Source: Gynuella sp050296195 (GTDB taxonomy: Bacteria; Pseudomonadota; Gammaproteobacteria; Pseudomonadales; Natronospirillaceae). Taken from it: a stretch of DNA of 64,000 bases. Shown here in pieces: positions 17,351 through 26,335 of the stretch. Numbering within the stretch: the first letter of the stretch is position 1; every line of letters starts with the position of its first letter. The stretch lies in NCBI RefSeq assembly GCF_050296195.1, contig NZ_JBNKRB010000045.1; one strand, given 5' to 3'. Below the pieces are notes generated by a model. That model saw only the letters and a list, made by a program, of their open reading frames with translations. It was not told where the DNA came from and ran no database searches. The position numbers and the translations under genes were made by a program.

Positions 17351-18232
17351 TCACACATCCTTGCGCCTGGTTGCCACATAAATACCGGAAAAAATCAATG
17401 CTACCGCCACCAGTTGCACCCATTCAATTGCATCCCCTAATAACATCCAAGCCAGTACCAGCGCAAACACCGGCAACAAATTAATACTCAGACCAGTCAA
17501 TACCGAACCTCCATGTTTGATTGCTATATTCCAGCAGTAATAAGAGCCGATGGATGGCAGTGTTGCTACATATAACAACAGGTACCAGTTACGTGCCTGC
17601 CCCATATCCCATTGGCTCCCCTGATTTACCTCAAAAACATATGCAGGAAACATACAGACTATGCCCACCAGCATCAGCACAAACAGTACCGCGCCTGTTT
17701 CCATTTCCCTGGGAACCTTCTGCAACAAAACAGAATAGGTCGCAAACGATAACACCGACAGCAACATAACGGCATCGCCACGATTAATCTGCAATTCCGC
17801 AAAATCTCCTCCCGTGAGGACATACACTACCCCAGCCAGCGCCAATGCAATACCGGCCACCTGATAGCGGCCGGGGCGATGGCCAAATAGCAGAATATTC
17901 ATGATCAGAATAATAACCGGGATCATCGCAGTCACAATGCCCACGTTACCGGGGCTGGTATATTTCAGCGCCAGATATTGAATCGTGTTATAGAGCGTCA
18001 CACTCAGAACGGACAAGGTCAGCACCAACCATTTATGCTGCCAGAACCAGACCCGGTGCCGCCAGGACTGAGGCGCGGCAATCGGTGCAAGAATCAGCGC
18101 AGCAACACACCAGCGCCAGAAATTCAATGTCAACGGAGGAATCTGCCCCGCAGCCATCTTTCCGGCAATGGCATTTCCAGCCCAAAACAAATTGGCCAGC
18201 ATGGCAAAAACAAATGGCGGTAATCGCATCAA
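17351..18232 (-). CDS. EamA/DMT family membrane transporter
   Basis: 293 residues with about ten hydrophobic helices in two EamA repeats (NLFWAGNAIAGKMAAGQIPP opens the first; a second begins near INRGDAVMLLSVLSFATYS). Members export amino acids, nucleosides or other metabolites; the substrate is not readable. The ATG overlaps the sfsA stop by 4 nt, so translation is coupled, and the next gene, bax-like, begins 6 nt after its stop. Confidence 0.88.
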   Translation of the reverse strand: MMRLPPFVFAMLANLFWAGNAIAGKMAAGQIPPLTLNFWRWCVAALILAPIAAPQSWRHRVWFWQHKWLVLTLSVLSVTLYNTIQYLALKYTSPGNVGIVTAMIPVIILIMNILLFGHRPGRYQVAGIALALAGVVYVLTGGDFAELQINRGDAVMLLSVLSFATYSVLLQKVPREMETGAVLFVLMLVGIVCMFPAYVFEVNQGSQWDMGQARNWYLLLYVATLPSIGSYYCWNIAIKHGGSVLTGLSINLLPVFALVLAWMLLGDAIEWVQLVAVALIFSGIYVATRRKDV

Positions 18233-18936
18233 TCTTCTTCAAAGCTCCGAACAACATCACAATAAATACCGGAAACAGATACCCGGCTGCCATAACAAAG
18301 TACTCTGACCCCGGCCTGCCGGGCATTAACCAGCGCTGCGGCATATTGTGGATCGATATGACCGGCAGCACGGACCGTCTTAATGCCACTATGCGCCACA
18401 TGAAACAGCAATACTGCAGCATATCCCTGCTGTGCCAGCAGGGTCAGTTCGCGCAAATGTTTTTGACCACGGCTGGTAACCGCATCAGGAAAATAGCCAT
18501 GACCGTCGGACTCCATTAAGGTGACATTTTTCACTTCCACATAACAATCGGGCAATCCCGGTTGCTGCAACAGGAAATCAATGCGGGAGTTTTCCTGCCC
18601 GTAACGCACCTCAGAACGCACCGTTTGATAATCAGCCAGCTCAGCAATCCAATGCTCCCGGAGCGACTCAGCCACCAGAGCATTTGCCCGCTGGGTGTTC
18701 ACGGCAATCATCTCCCCCTTCCGTTCAAGCAACTCCCAGGTATACCGCAGCTTGCGCTTTGGATCATCGTTTGGCAGCAGCCATACCGGAGCGCCAGGCA
18801 GCAACAGGTTCTTCATAGAGCCGGTATTGGGACAATGAGCCGTCACAATGCGGCCATCCGGCAGCTCGGCATCCATAAAGAAACGCTTGTAACGGCGGAC
18901 CAGCCTGCCTTCGACCAATGCCCGATCAAACTGCAC
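18229..18936 (-). CDS. sfsA: SfsA, DNA/RNA nuclease or sugar-fermentation stimulation protein
   Basis: 235 residues, normal for SfsA. The N-terminal OB-like part reads EGRLVRRYKRFFMDAELPDG and is followed by AHCPNTGSMK. The nuclease-like core has SRIDFLL and CYVEVKNVTL, matching the D...ExK arrangement of the restriction-endonuclease-like fold. The C-terminal part has GYFPDAVTSRGQKHLREL. It overlaps the upstream aminotransferase by 11 nt and the downstream DMT by 4 nt. The pairing of an aminotransferase with sfsA is common in gammaproteobacteria. Its cellular substrate remains unclear in the family. Confidence 0.95.
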   Translation of the reverse strand: MQFDRALVEGRLVRRYKRFFMDAELPDGRIVTAHCPNTGSMKNLLLPGAPVWLLPNDDPKRKLRYTWELLERKGEMIAVNTQRANALVAESLREHWIAELADYQTVRSEVRYGQENSRIDFLLQQPGLPDCYVEVKNVTLMESDGHGYFPDAVTSRGQKHLRELTLLAQQGYAAVLLFHVAHSGIKTVRAAGHIDPQYAAALVNARQAGVRVLCYGSRVSVSGIYCDVVRSFEED

Positions 18937-20095
18937 CGATAAAACTCTCCAGGCGCGCCAGTGCCTCCTGCAACACCGCTATCGGCTGAGTATAGGCAAA
19001 ACGAATACTGGTATCGGGATGGGCACCACCAAAGTCCTCACCCGGGGTAGCGGCAATCCCCGCTTGTTCCAACAACTGCCAACAGAAGGTCATGGCATCA
19101 CGGGTAAATGCAGATGCATCGCAATACAAATAAAACGCTCCGTCCGGAGCGGCATCAATGACAAACCCTAATCTCTCCAGCCCCTGCTTGAGGATATCCC
19201 GGCGCTGTCGCAACTCACTTCGGCGTTGTTCCAGCAGCTCAATGACATCCGCATCAAAGGCCCTTACAGCCCCGTACTGAGACATACTGGGTGGACACAG
19301 GAAAATATTCTGAGCAATGCGATTCACCGCATCCTCATAGCCCTCCGGCATAACCAGCCAGCCCAAACGCCAGCCAGTCATCTGGAAGTATTTGGAAAAA
19401 CTTTGAATAACCCAGGCACGCTGTTCGTATTGCAGAACGGTATCAGCCTGATCACAGTCGAACACCAGTCCCTGATAGATTTCATCCATAAACAGCTGAA
19501 TGTTGTGGCACTGGCAGAATGCAATAATTTCCAGCAACAGTGCTCTGGGAATCACCGTACCGGTGGGGTTACCGGGTGACGCCAGCAGTAGTCCCCGGGT
19601 ACGGGACGTACATGCGGATTCCAGTTCTTCAAGGGTAGGCAGATAGCCATTGTGACGCTCAGTGTTAACAATCACCGGCTGAATCCCAAACAACTCAGCA
19701 AAATGCCGGTTACAGGGATAACCGGGTTCGATCAGAATCAACTCGTCACCACTGTTCAGGCTGGCAGCAAAGGCCAACTGCAGAGCTCCGGATGCACCTG
19801 GAGTGACGGCAATACGAGAGGCGGGCATTTGCAGCTGGTATTTCTGCTGATAAAAATCAGCGATTTTCTGTCGGAGCTGGGGAATCCCCAAAGCCGCTGT
19901 ATAGCGGGTTTCACCACTGGCAACCGCCGACTGGGCTGCATCGATAATGGCCTGTGGCGTGGGAAAATCCGGTTCCCCCACCTCCAGATGAACGATATCC
20001 CGTCCCTGGTCCTGTAACTCCCGCGCTCGTGCCAGCAGCGCCATGACATGAAACGGCGCGATTTTCGCCAACCGCGCGGCCAAATGTACCTGCAT
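18926..20095 (-). CDS. Class I/II pyridoxal-phosphate aminotransferase
   Basis: About 389 residues of fold-type I aminotransferase. Visible landmarks: LEVGEPDFPTP, TPGASGALQLAF, SPGNPTGTVIP, FMDEIYQGLVFD, and the PLP lysine in SFSKYFQMTGWRLGWLV. An arginine for the substrate carboxylate is in SIRFAYT. It resembles the aspartate/aromatic aminotransferase subgroup encoded next to sfsA in pseudomonads. I prefer the ATG at 20095, with GGAG upstream, over the GTG at 20101. It overlaps sfsA, so the product is made together with the nuclease and exporter. The amino-acid specificity is unknown. Confidence 0.9.
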   Translation of the reverse strand: MQVHLAARLAKIAPFHVMALLARARELQDQGRDIVHLEVGEPDFPTPQAIIDAAQSAVASGETRYTAALGIPQLRQKIADFYQQKYQLQMPASRIAVTPGASGALQLAFAASLNSGDELILIEPGYPCNRHFAELFGIQPVIVNTERHNGYLPTLEELESACTSRTRGLLLASPGNPTGTVIPRALLLEIIAFCQCHNIQLFMDEIYQGLVFDCDQADTVLQYEQRAWVIQSFSKYFQMTGWRLGWLVMPEGYEDAVNRIAQNIFLCPPSMSQYGAVRAFDADVIELLEQRRSELRQRRDILKQGLERLGFVIDAAPDGAFYLYCDASAFTRDAMTFCWQLLEQAGIAATPGEDFGGAHPDTSIRFAYTQPIAVLQEALARLESFIGAV

Positions 20096-20179
20096 TACCA
20101 CCTACTCCAGAGCCCACAAAGAAGGCCGAATACTACCCAAAGGCCGGCCTGGAGTCATGTCTGCTATGTATTTACACCA

Positions 20180-21433
20180 TCAGCGCCAACAACGGTATCT
20201 ACCCAACCCGCTGCTGATGGCATGTAGCAGCTCACCATCGACGGTGTCACCACTCAGCTCCCAGAAAAAAGCACCTCCGAGCGCCTGACGACGGACATAA
20301 TGCATTTTTTTGAACACCGTATAGGGTGTGTCATAACTCCACCAGTCACCGTCACAATAGGCATAGGCGGTACCTCCGGTCAGCCCGGTTGCCGGACAGA
20401 TATCTTTCAACACCTTGTAGTCGTTAACACCTGCCTCATAAACACCTGCTGCCGGTCCTGTCGCACCATCACCTGGCCAGGGACTGGTCACTCCCGTCCA
20501 GCCGCGACCATAAAACCCGAGTCCCAACAGTATTTTTTCAGAAGGAATCTGCTTGTCCTTCAATACCTGAACAGCATAATCAGTCGTAAATGAACCAACG
20601 GGAATGCCCGGATATGCGTATAGAGGGGAATGGGGAGCAGTGGGTCCGGTACTGTCCCAGGTGCCGAAAAAGTCATAAGACATGAGCATGTAGAAATCCA
20701 CATATTCGGCGGCACCTGCGTAGTCCGCCACCTTCAGTTTGGCTTCATTGGCTGAAATGGCAGCAGTGACCAGCTGGTCCCCAAAGCGCTGCCGCAGAGC
20801 CTGCATTAATTGCCGGTATCCATCAAAACCACTGCTGTCACAGCTCAGACCGCAATCATTTGGATATTCCCAGTCAATATCAATGCCATCAAAAACATCG
20901 GCCCAGCGTGGATCGTTCACCAGTTGGTAACAGGAATCCGCAAAGGCCTGAGGATTCAACACCGCTTCTGAGAACCCGGATGACCAGCTCCAGCCACCGA
21001 ATGACCAAAGAATCTGCAAATGTGGATACATTTGCTTAAGCCGTCGTAGCTGACCGAAGTTACCATGCAAGGCGCCTTCTTCATCACTGTCAGCAACGCC
21101 ATCCACACTACCTTCAGCATCATAATATTTTTCATAATCAGCATAACTGTCACCAACCTGACATCGTCCATTCTGGACATTACCAAAGGCATAAATAATG
21201 TGAGTCAGTTGTTCGGCAGAACCACTGTCGTGGATATTTTTAACATGATAGTTACGGCCATAAATGCCCCATTCGGTAAAATATCCAACAACCTTTTTAT
21301 CATCGGCACGTTTTGAAAAGTGTTTGCGCATACCGGAATCAAGACCGTCCGCAACGGTAGAAAAAGCAATACAGCTCAACATCAGCACTCCCATACATTG
21401 CATCGTACGGGTCATAATTGTGTGAAAGTTCAT
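20180..21433 (-). CDS. Secreted GH18 chitinase
   Basis: About 417 residues from the ATG at 21433, which has TGGAG 8 nt upstream; the longer frame to 21466 lacks a site. A signal peptide (MQCMGVLMLSCIAFSTVADG region) precedes a complete GH18 barrel: VVGYFTEWGIYGR, ILWSFGGWSWSSGF (SxGG), FDGIDIDWEYPND with the catalytic glutamate, YVDFYMLMSYDFFG, and GLGFYGRGW. It should hydrolyse beta-1,4-GlcNAc polymers outside the cell. No chitin-binding module is attached. Six or more cysteines suggest disulfides in the mature enzyme. Confidence 0.93.
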   Translation of the reverse strand: MNFHTIMTRTMQCMGVLMLSCIAFSTVADGLDSGMRKHFSKRADDKKVVGYFTEWGIYGRNYHVKNIHDSGSAEQLTHIIYAFGNVQNGRCQVGDSYADYEKYYDAEGSVDGVADSDEEGALHGNFGQLRRLKQMYPHLQILWSFGGWSWSSGFSEAVLNPQAFADSCYQLVNDPRWADVFDGIDIDWEYPNDCGLSCDSSGFDGYRQLMQALRQRFGDQLVTAAISANEAKLKVADYAGAAEYVDFYMLMSYDFFGTWDSTGPTAPHSPLYAYPGIPVGSFTTDYAVQVLKDKQIPSEKILLGLGFYGRGWTGVTSPWPGDGATGPAAGVYEAGVNDYKVLKDICPATGLTGGTAYAYCDGDWWSYDTPYTVFKKMHYVRRQALGGAFFWELSGDTVDGELLHAISSGLGRYRCWR

Positions 21434-21466
21434 GGGATCTCCAGTCAGTCTCAACAGATCAATCAA

Positions 21467-22282
21467 AGTTCCGGAGGAACTGAATAATCCCCCGATCAGG
21501 GTTAAGCATTGTTGTCAGCCAATACTTAAGGAATCTCTGAAAAACCGAATTATCATGAATGTCTTTATAAGGGCATCAGATAACATCTGGAATTGACGAT
21601 AAACTGATATATTCCGTAAATCCATCTGCCCAATGACGATAATGAGTTGAACTTCACAATACCTGGGCAATTTGTTTATTCATCCAACACTACAGGTTCA
21701 CGTACATATTCCACACCTAAATAAATTTATGGGCATGCCAATGACCATATATTGTGAACGATGATTTATCCGTTTTTAACCCGTTACTCAGACTAGGAAC
21801 TGGGTAGCGATCTTCGCAAACAGACGATTGTCATTGATTGTTGAAACAGCGAATACAAGATAAACATCCTGGATAAATCGACCAGAAGCGGATTTTTGGG
21901 GAAAGGCCGACGTAAAGAAAGAATTCACCGTACTCCAGCAAGTACTGTTTAAAAACCATAACCACTGAAAGGGCTTCTGGTTCAGATCGCTCCTAATGCC
22001 GCGCGACAAGGATCCCAGGTGTACAGAATACACATAGAACAAGGTGCGGACGAATTGCCACTCAGATGTTCTGCCGAGGTCACAGCACAGACATGAAATG
22101 ATCGAACGAAAGCCTCTCTCGCAAAACTTTCCCTGACGACGATACACAGGATATTCTGATCGGCTCCCGATCAATACTAATCCCTAAGATGGCAAAACAA
22201 TATCAGGCAGATAACGAATCATTAGTGCCAGCCCCCCTCTATCACGTACACTTACCACTCATATATATTCGGGAGACGTATC
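21467..22282. other. 816-bp intergenic stretch without a supported gene
   Basis: A solitary end of the dispersed repeat (TTAA followed by GGAATCTCTGAAAAACCG, 21526-21547) is visible. A 128-codon minus-strand open frame (21788-22174) has unusual composition, many Trp, Cys and Ser, no ribosome-binding site and no recognisable domain, so I do not call it. The region before 22283 presumably carries the promoter for the HAD phosphatase and menA. Confidence 0.4.
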
Positions 22283-23101
22283 TTGGAACTGATTGTTTTT
22301 GATCTGGATGGAACTCTGTTAAATGGACAACAGCAGATATCTGCCTACACGCTGGAGACCCTGGCATTACTAGGGGAACGAAATATCGCTTACACCGTTG
22401 CTACTGGCAGAACCTTGCATGCTGCACTGCCCTGCTTCGCCGGTCACCGCTTTCCATTACCCCAGATCTACAAAAACGGGGTGGTCATCTGGAACCCACA
22501 GACTCAGTCTTTCAGCCACAAAAACTGCCTGACCCGCACGGAGGTCACCGAGGTTCTGGAAGCCTTTGCCGAGTCGTCACTGACTCCGTTTGTTATGACC
22601 ATCGATGACCAGCATCAACAAGCGGTATACCACGGTGCACTACAATCCTCTTTCGATCATGCCTTTTATGCAGAACTGAAAGACCGTACCAGTCGTCATG
22701 TTTTTCCCCTGGAAGCATTACCCGAAGATGGCATCACCAATATCAGTACGTCCGGCCAGGGCGAACTGACGGGCAAAGTGATCAGCCGACTGAAAAACAT
22801 GGCACATCTGACCGCTTATTATGGTGAAGATATGTATACCCCAGGACATTTCTGGATGGATGTTCATCACTGTAATGCCAGTAAGGGCGGTGCGATTCAG
22901 CTACTCAAACAGGAACATGGTTTTGAACGGGTTATCTGCTTTGGTGACGGTGAAAATGATATCAGCATGTTTGAAGTCGCTGATGAAGCCTATGCCCCTG
23001 CCAATGCAGAAGACAATATCAAAACAATGGCGACTGAAGTCATCGGCCATCATGACGAAGACGGCATTGCCAAATTCCTGAGAAAACGTTTCAACCTCTG
23101 A
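22283..23101 (+). CDS. Cof-type HAD-IIB family phosphatase
   Basis: 272 residues, TTG start with GGGAG about 8 nt upstream. Motif I is FDLDGTLL with nucleophile D7 and acid D9. Motif II is VATGRT, the lysine of motif III is near LTGKVISRLK, and motif IV is CFGDGENDISMF. The large C2B cap and these motifs define the Cof subfamily, which dephosphorylates sugar phosphates, FMN or pyridoxal phosphate. The substrate is not evident. It is followed 16 nt later by menA, so an operon is likely. Confidence 0.9.
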   Translation: MELIVFDLDGTLLNGQQQISAYTLETLALLGERNIAYTVATGRTLHAALPCFAGHRFPLPQIYKNGVVIWNPQTQSFSHKNCLTRTEVTEVLEAFAESSLTPFVMTIDDQHQQAVYHGALQSSFDHAFYAELKDRTSRHVFPLEALPEDGITNISTSGQGELTGKVISRLKNMAHLTAYYGEDMYTPGHFWMDVHHCNASKGGAIQLLKQEHGFERVICFGDGENDISMFEVADEAYAPANAEDNIKTMATEVIGHHDEDGIAKFLRKRFNL

Positions 23102-23117
23102 TTAATCAAATTTTTAT

Positions 23118-24002
23118 ATGTCTATTGCTAGCAACCCCTGGATCATCGCCATCCGGCCTAAAACTCTGCCTGCGTCCATCAGCCCAATTCTGGTGGCCAA
23201 CCTGCTCTGTCTCGGAGCGGATTTTCGCCTGCTGACGGCAGTGTTAACCATGCTATGTGCACTACTGCTGCAAATATCAGTGAACTTCGCCAACGACTAT
23301 TTCGACTACCACTCTGGTGTGGATACCGATCAGCGTCAAGGCCCAGTACGGGCAATACAATCAGGCCACGTGAGTCCGGTTATGATGCTGTGGTCAGCCA
23401 TCATCACCGTAGTGTTGGCGGTTTTGATCGGCCTGTATCTGATCTGGACCGGAGGCTGGCCCATTCTGACCATCGCTATCACCTCTGTGATCTGTGTGTT
23501 CTGGTACAGCGGTGGCCCTTTCCCACTGGCTTCGTTAGGACTCGGCGAAGTCACGGTATTTATCTTTTTTGGTCTCGCTGCAGTACTTGGTACCCAGTAC
23601 CTGCATCTGCAGACCGTCACCACCACCGGGATCTGGGTGGCCATACAAATGGGGCTGTTAAGTGCGGCCATCATGCTGGTCAACAACATTCGGGATATTC
23701 CCACTGACCAACAGGCCGGCAAGCGCACTCTGGCAGTGAGACTGGGGCTCGAAAACAGCCAGCGCCTGTATCAGATACTGGTGATCACACCACTGCTGAT
23801 TCAAACCTGGCTATTTGTGCATACAGCAAAAGATGTCGGTCCGGCACTGCCGTTTCTGAGTATCCCCTGGCTGATGAAACTGATTAAAAAATTGCCGGAA
23901 CGCAGTGGCCAGACACTTAACCAGCAATTGGCGGAGACAGCAAAGTATCTGCTGTTATTTGCAGTTATGACGGGTACCGGGCTGATCATCAGTCACCTGT
24001 GA
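23118..24002 (+). CDS. menA: 1,4-dihydroxy-2-naphthoate polyprenyltransferase
   Basis: Integral membrane UbiA-superfamily enzyme that prenylates DHNA to demethylmenaquinone. 294 residues, about eight helices. The first aspartate-rich motif spans N59-D70 (NDYFDYHSGVDT), and the second is NNIRDIPTDQQAGKRTLA. RPKTLPASISPILV at the N-terminus is characteristic of MenA rather than UbiA. It implies a menaquinone branch, used under low oxygen. No other men genes are in the window. Confidence 0.92.
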   Translation: MSIASNPWIIAIRPKTLPASISPILVANLLCLGADFRLLTAVLTMLCALLLQISVNFANDYFDYHSGVDTDQRQGPVRAIQSGHVSPVMMLWSAIITVVLAVLIGLYLIWTGGWPILTIAITSVICVFWYSGGPFPLASLGLGEVTVFIFFGLAAVLGTQYLHLQTVTTTGIWVAIQMGLLSAAIMLVNNIRDIPTDQQAGKRTLAVRLGLENSQRLYQILVITPLLIQTWLFVHTAKDVGPALPFLSIPWLMKLIKKLPERSGQTLNQQLAETAKYLLLFAVMTGTGLIISHL

Positions 24003-24029
24003 TAATGACCGATCAACCTAATGAATCGG

Positions 24030-24057
24030 ACCCTGGCCATGATGAATGGCGCAGGGT
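24030..24057. terminator. Possible terminator between menA and the convergent chemoreceptor
   Basis: ACCCTGGCCAT (24030-24040) and ATGGCGCAGGGT (24046-24057) form a stem with one internal mismatch and a 5-nt loop, placed between convergent genes. No T run follows. Confidence 0.4.
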
Positions 24058-24093
24058 TATGTTCCTTGTAGCGACCTGACGTGTTAAACCCAA

Positions 24094-26085
24094 TTACACC
24101 TTGAACTGTTTGATCAAACCATACAGGTGATCAGCAAACTGTTTCAGTTCAATATTATCCTGAACCGAGACATGCGACTGATCGACCGCATTTTCGGCCA
24201 TTCTGGCAATTGCACGGATATTTTCCATAACGTCATACGCCGCCACATTCTGCTTCTCAGCAGCATTGACAATGGCACCACTCATGGCGCTGATTTGTGC
24301 CAATCCACTGAGCATCTCCTCCAACGCATGACCGGTCGAGGTGGATTGCTGCACACATTGTTGAGCGAGGGTCTCATTTACCTGCATCAACTCAGAGGTT
24401 TTACCCGCCTGTTCGATCAGACTGGTAATCATCCGATGGATTTCTTCAGTAGAATCCTGGGTCTTGTGTGCCAGGCTGCGAACTTCATCGGCTACGACCG
24501 CAAATCCTCGCCCCTGATCCCCTGCACGAGCTGCTTCAATGGCAGCATTGAGAGCCAGCAGGTTAGTTTGTTCGGAAATCCCATCAATAACCGACAAAAT
24601 GCTGGAAATGGTCTCGGTTGCTTTTTGCAGATCAGCCACCACTTGAGTGGCGGCACTCTGGTTCTGACCCAGTTCACTGATTAGCGCAATATTTTTCTCC
24701 ATATTCTCACGGTTGTCCCTGGCGGAATCATTAAGGCGATTTACTTCCTGTGAGGAACGGCTGGCATTATCGACCATTTCATGACTTTCAGACTGCATGG
24801 TCGACACTGCGCTGGTCACACTTTCTGTACGATGCTTCTGCTCCGTGGCGGTTTCACTGACAGTTTTCGAACTACTGTCAGAGCGTTCGGCAATCTCCAG
24901 CAACTGACTGGAGTCTTTATGGATACCGGAAATCACTTCGCGTAACCATTCGACCAACACATCAACAGAGCGGGCTATCTGGCCAAACTCATCGTTGCGA
25001 TGATTACGAATCAGATCCGTCAGATCACCTCGGGATACTTTATTCAGAAAATCCTTCAGCCCGTTAAGAGGCTTACGAATACTTGAGGCCACATTAAATG
25101 TCACCACAATGGCAATTAACAATGCCAGAGCCAGCAGCACCTCCAGTACCATGATCGATTGCTTGGTCATATCAATAGCACGGCTGGCTTCACGATTAGA
25201 GGAAACCTGTAATGCATCAGACACACCTTCCAACAGAGTCTGCACCTGAGAGACATAATCCGTAATCTGTTCCAGTGCCTGTTCCTGACTGGTCTGCTGT
25301 GTCAGTATCCGACCATGCAGCTTGATCAGCCCGTCATCGACCTGCACTTCGGCACGCAGCACGTCATAATAATGCGACAATATGCCGTTATTTTGCCGAT
25401 CCACCTCGCCGAGCTGATCAACTTTGGATTTATAATCCGCCAGCATGGAATCGGTAAAAGCGATTTTCTGTTCGTAATCGGCTGGGTTATTGAGATTACG
25501 AATGGCAGAGATAGCACTGGACACACCAAGAGCAGTTTTTTCAGCCGAGCCCAGGTTCCAAAGATCTTCGTTGTTGTCTTCGGCAGCCTCGATCAATTCC
25601 TTGATGTCTCCTTCCATGAAAAATATTTCACTGTTGAATTTTTCCAGTCGGGCAGTTTCTTCAGCCATGAGCTTTAGGTTCTGCCGACGCTGCGACATGA
25701 AGTCATTCGCTGCCTGCTGAAATTGCTGAACCAGCGCGTCAGCTTTTGTGAGTCCTTCATTATCAAAATTCACCTGACGGATAACACGCTGATAACGATC
25801 CATCGCTTCAGTGAACTCACCACGATAACTTTCCAGCTGGGTGTCTTCATTACTTTTGGAAAACTGCGTGAGCGCTTTGTTGGCAGACAGTACAGCCACA
25901 CTCAGCTCTGCATGATTAATGATATTGGGTGTCAACTCGGTGTTATAAAACTCTACCGTCCGCAATGCTTTTTTTTGCGAGACAATCGCGGTAAAGCCGA
26001 TTCCAAGTAATAAAAGACCCACTAATAAAAAAGAAATAACAACCCGTTGAACCACGGTTAACTGCAGCTTCATCTCTAACTTCAA
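24094..26085 (-). CDS. Methyl-accepting chemotaxis protein with helical periplasmic sensor
   Basis: 663 residues. TM1 (VVISFLLVGLLLLGIGFTAIV) is followed by a mostly alpha-helical ~280-residue periplasmic domain, larger than a simple four-helix bundle. TM2 (VLEVLLALALLIAIVVTFNV), HAMP, and a signalling domain with the conserved tip EQTNLLALNAAIEAARAGDQ follow. The ligand is unknown. The protein ends KQFADHLYGLIKQFKV without a CheR pentapeptide. The 250 bp upstream of it, to 26335, hold no gene. This receptor is unrelated in its sensor half to the one at 4908-6821. Confidence 0.93.
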   Translation of the reverse strand: MKLEMKLQLTVVQRVVISFLLVGLLLLGIGFTAIVSQKKALRTVEFYNTELTPNIINHAELSVAVLSANKALTQFSKSNEDTQLESYRGEFTEAMDRYQRVIRQVNFDNEGLTKADALVQQFQQAANDFMSQRRQNLKLMAEETARLEKFNSEIFFMEGDIKELIEAAEDNNEDLWNLGSAEKTALGVSSAISAIRNLNNPADYEQKIAFTDSMLADYKSKVDQLGEVDRQNNGILSHYYDVLRAEVQVDDGLIKLHGRILTQQTSQEQALEQITDYVSQVQTLLEGVSDALQVSSNREASRAIDMTKQSIMVLEVLLALALLIAIVVTFNVASSIRKPLNGLKDFLNKVSRGDLTDLIRNHRNDEFGQIARSVDVLVEWLREVISGIHKDSSQLLEIAERSDSSSKTVSETATEQKHRTESVTSAVSTMQSESHEMVDNASRSSQEVNRLNDSARDNRENMEKNIALISELGQNQSAATQVVADLQKATETISSILSVIDGISEQTNLLALNAAIEAARAGDQGRGFAVVADEVRSLAHKTQDSTEEIHRMITSLIEQAGKTSELMQVNETLAQQCVQQSTSTGHALEEMLSGLAQISAMSGAIVNAAEKQNVAAYDVMENIRAIARMAENAVDQSHVSVQDNIELKQFADHLYGLIKQFKV

Positions 26086-26335
26086 CTCCAGAGTTAATTA
26101 AAGCAACCTCTCAACACGAAGCAGTGCTGATTGATCAATACCTTTTGGGATTTGCATTTCGTGCTCCGCTCCTGCACCAATAAAGTGCCAATCCAAGTAA
26201 CTGTTATGCTGTTAATTCGACGGAACAAAACCACATATAGATATCATGATAAACGAACATTCTGATTTGCCCAGACACAAAAGGGGTTATCTCTGTTGCA
26301 AGTATTTAACATAACTTGTGTCTGTTTCGGAAAAG

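Noticed and set aside
21788..22174. 128-codon minus-strand ORF
   Set aside because: No ribosome-binding site, odd composition and no recognisable domain; treated as chance or decayed DNA.
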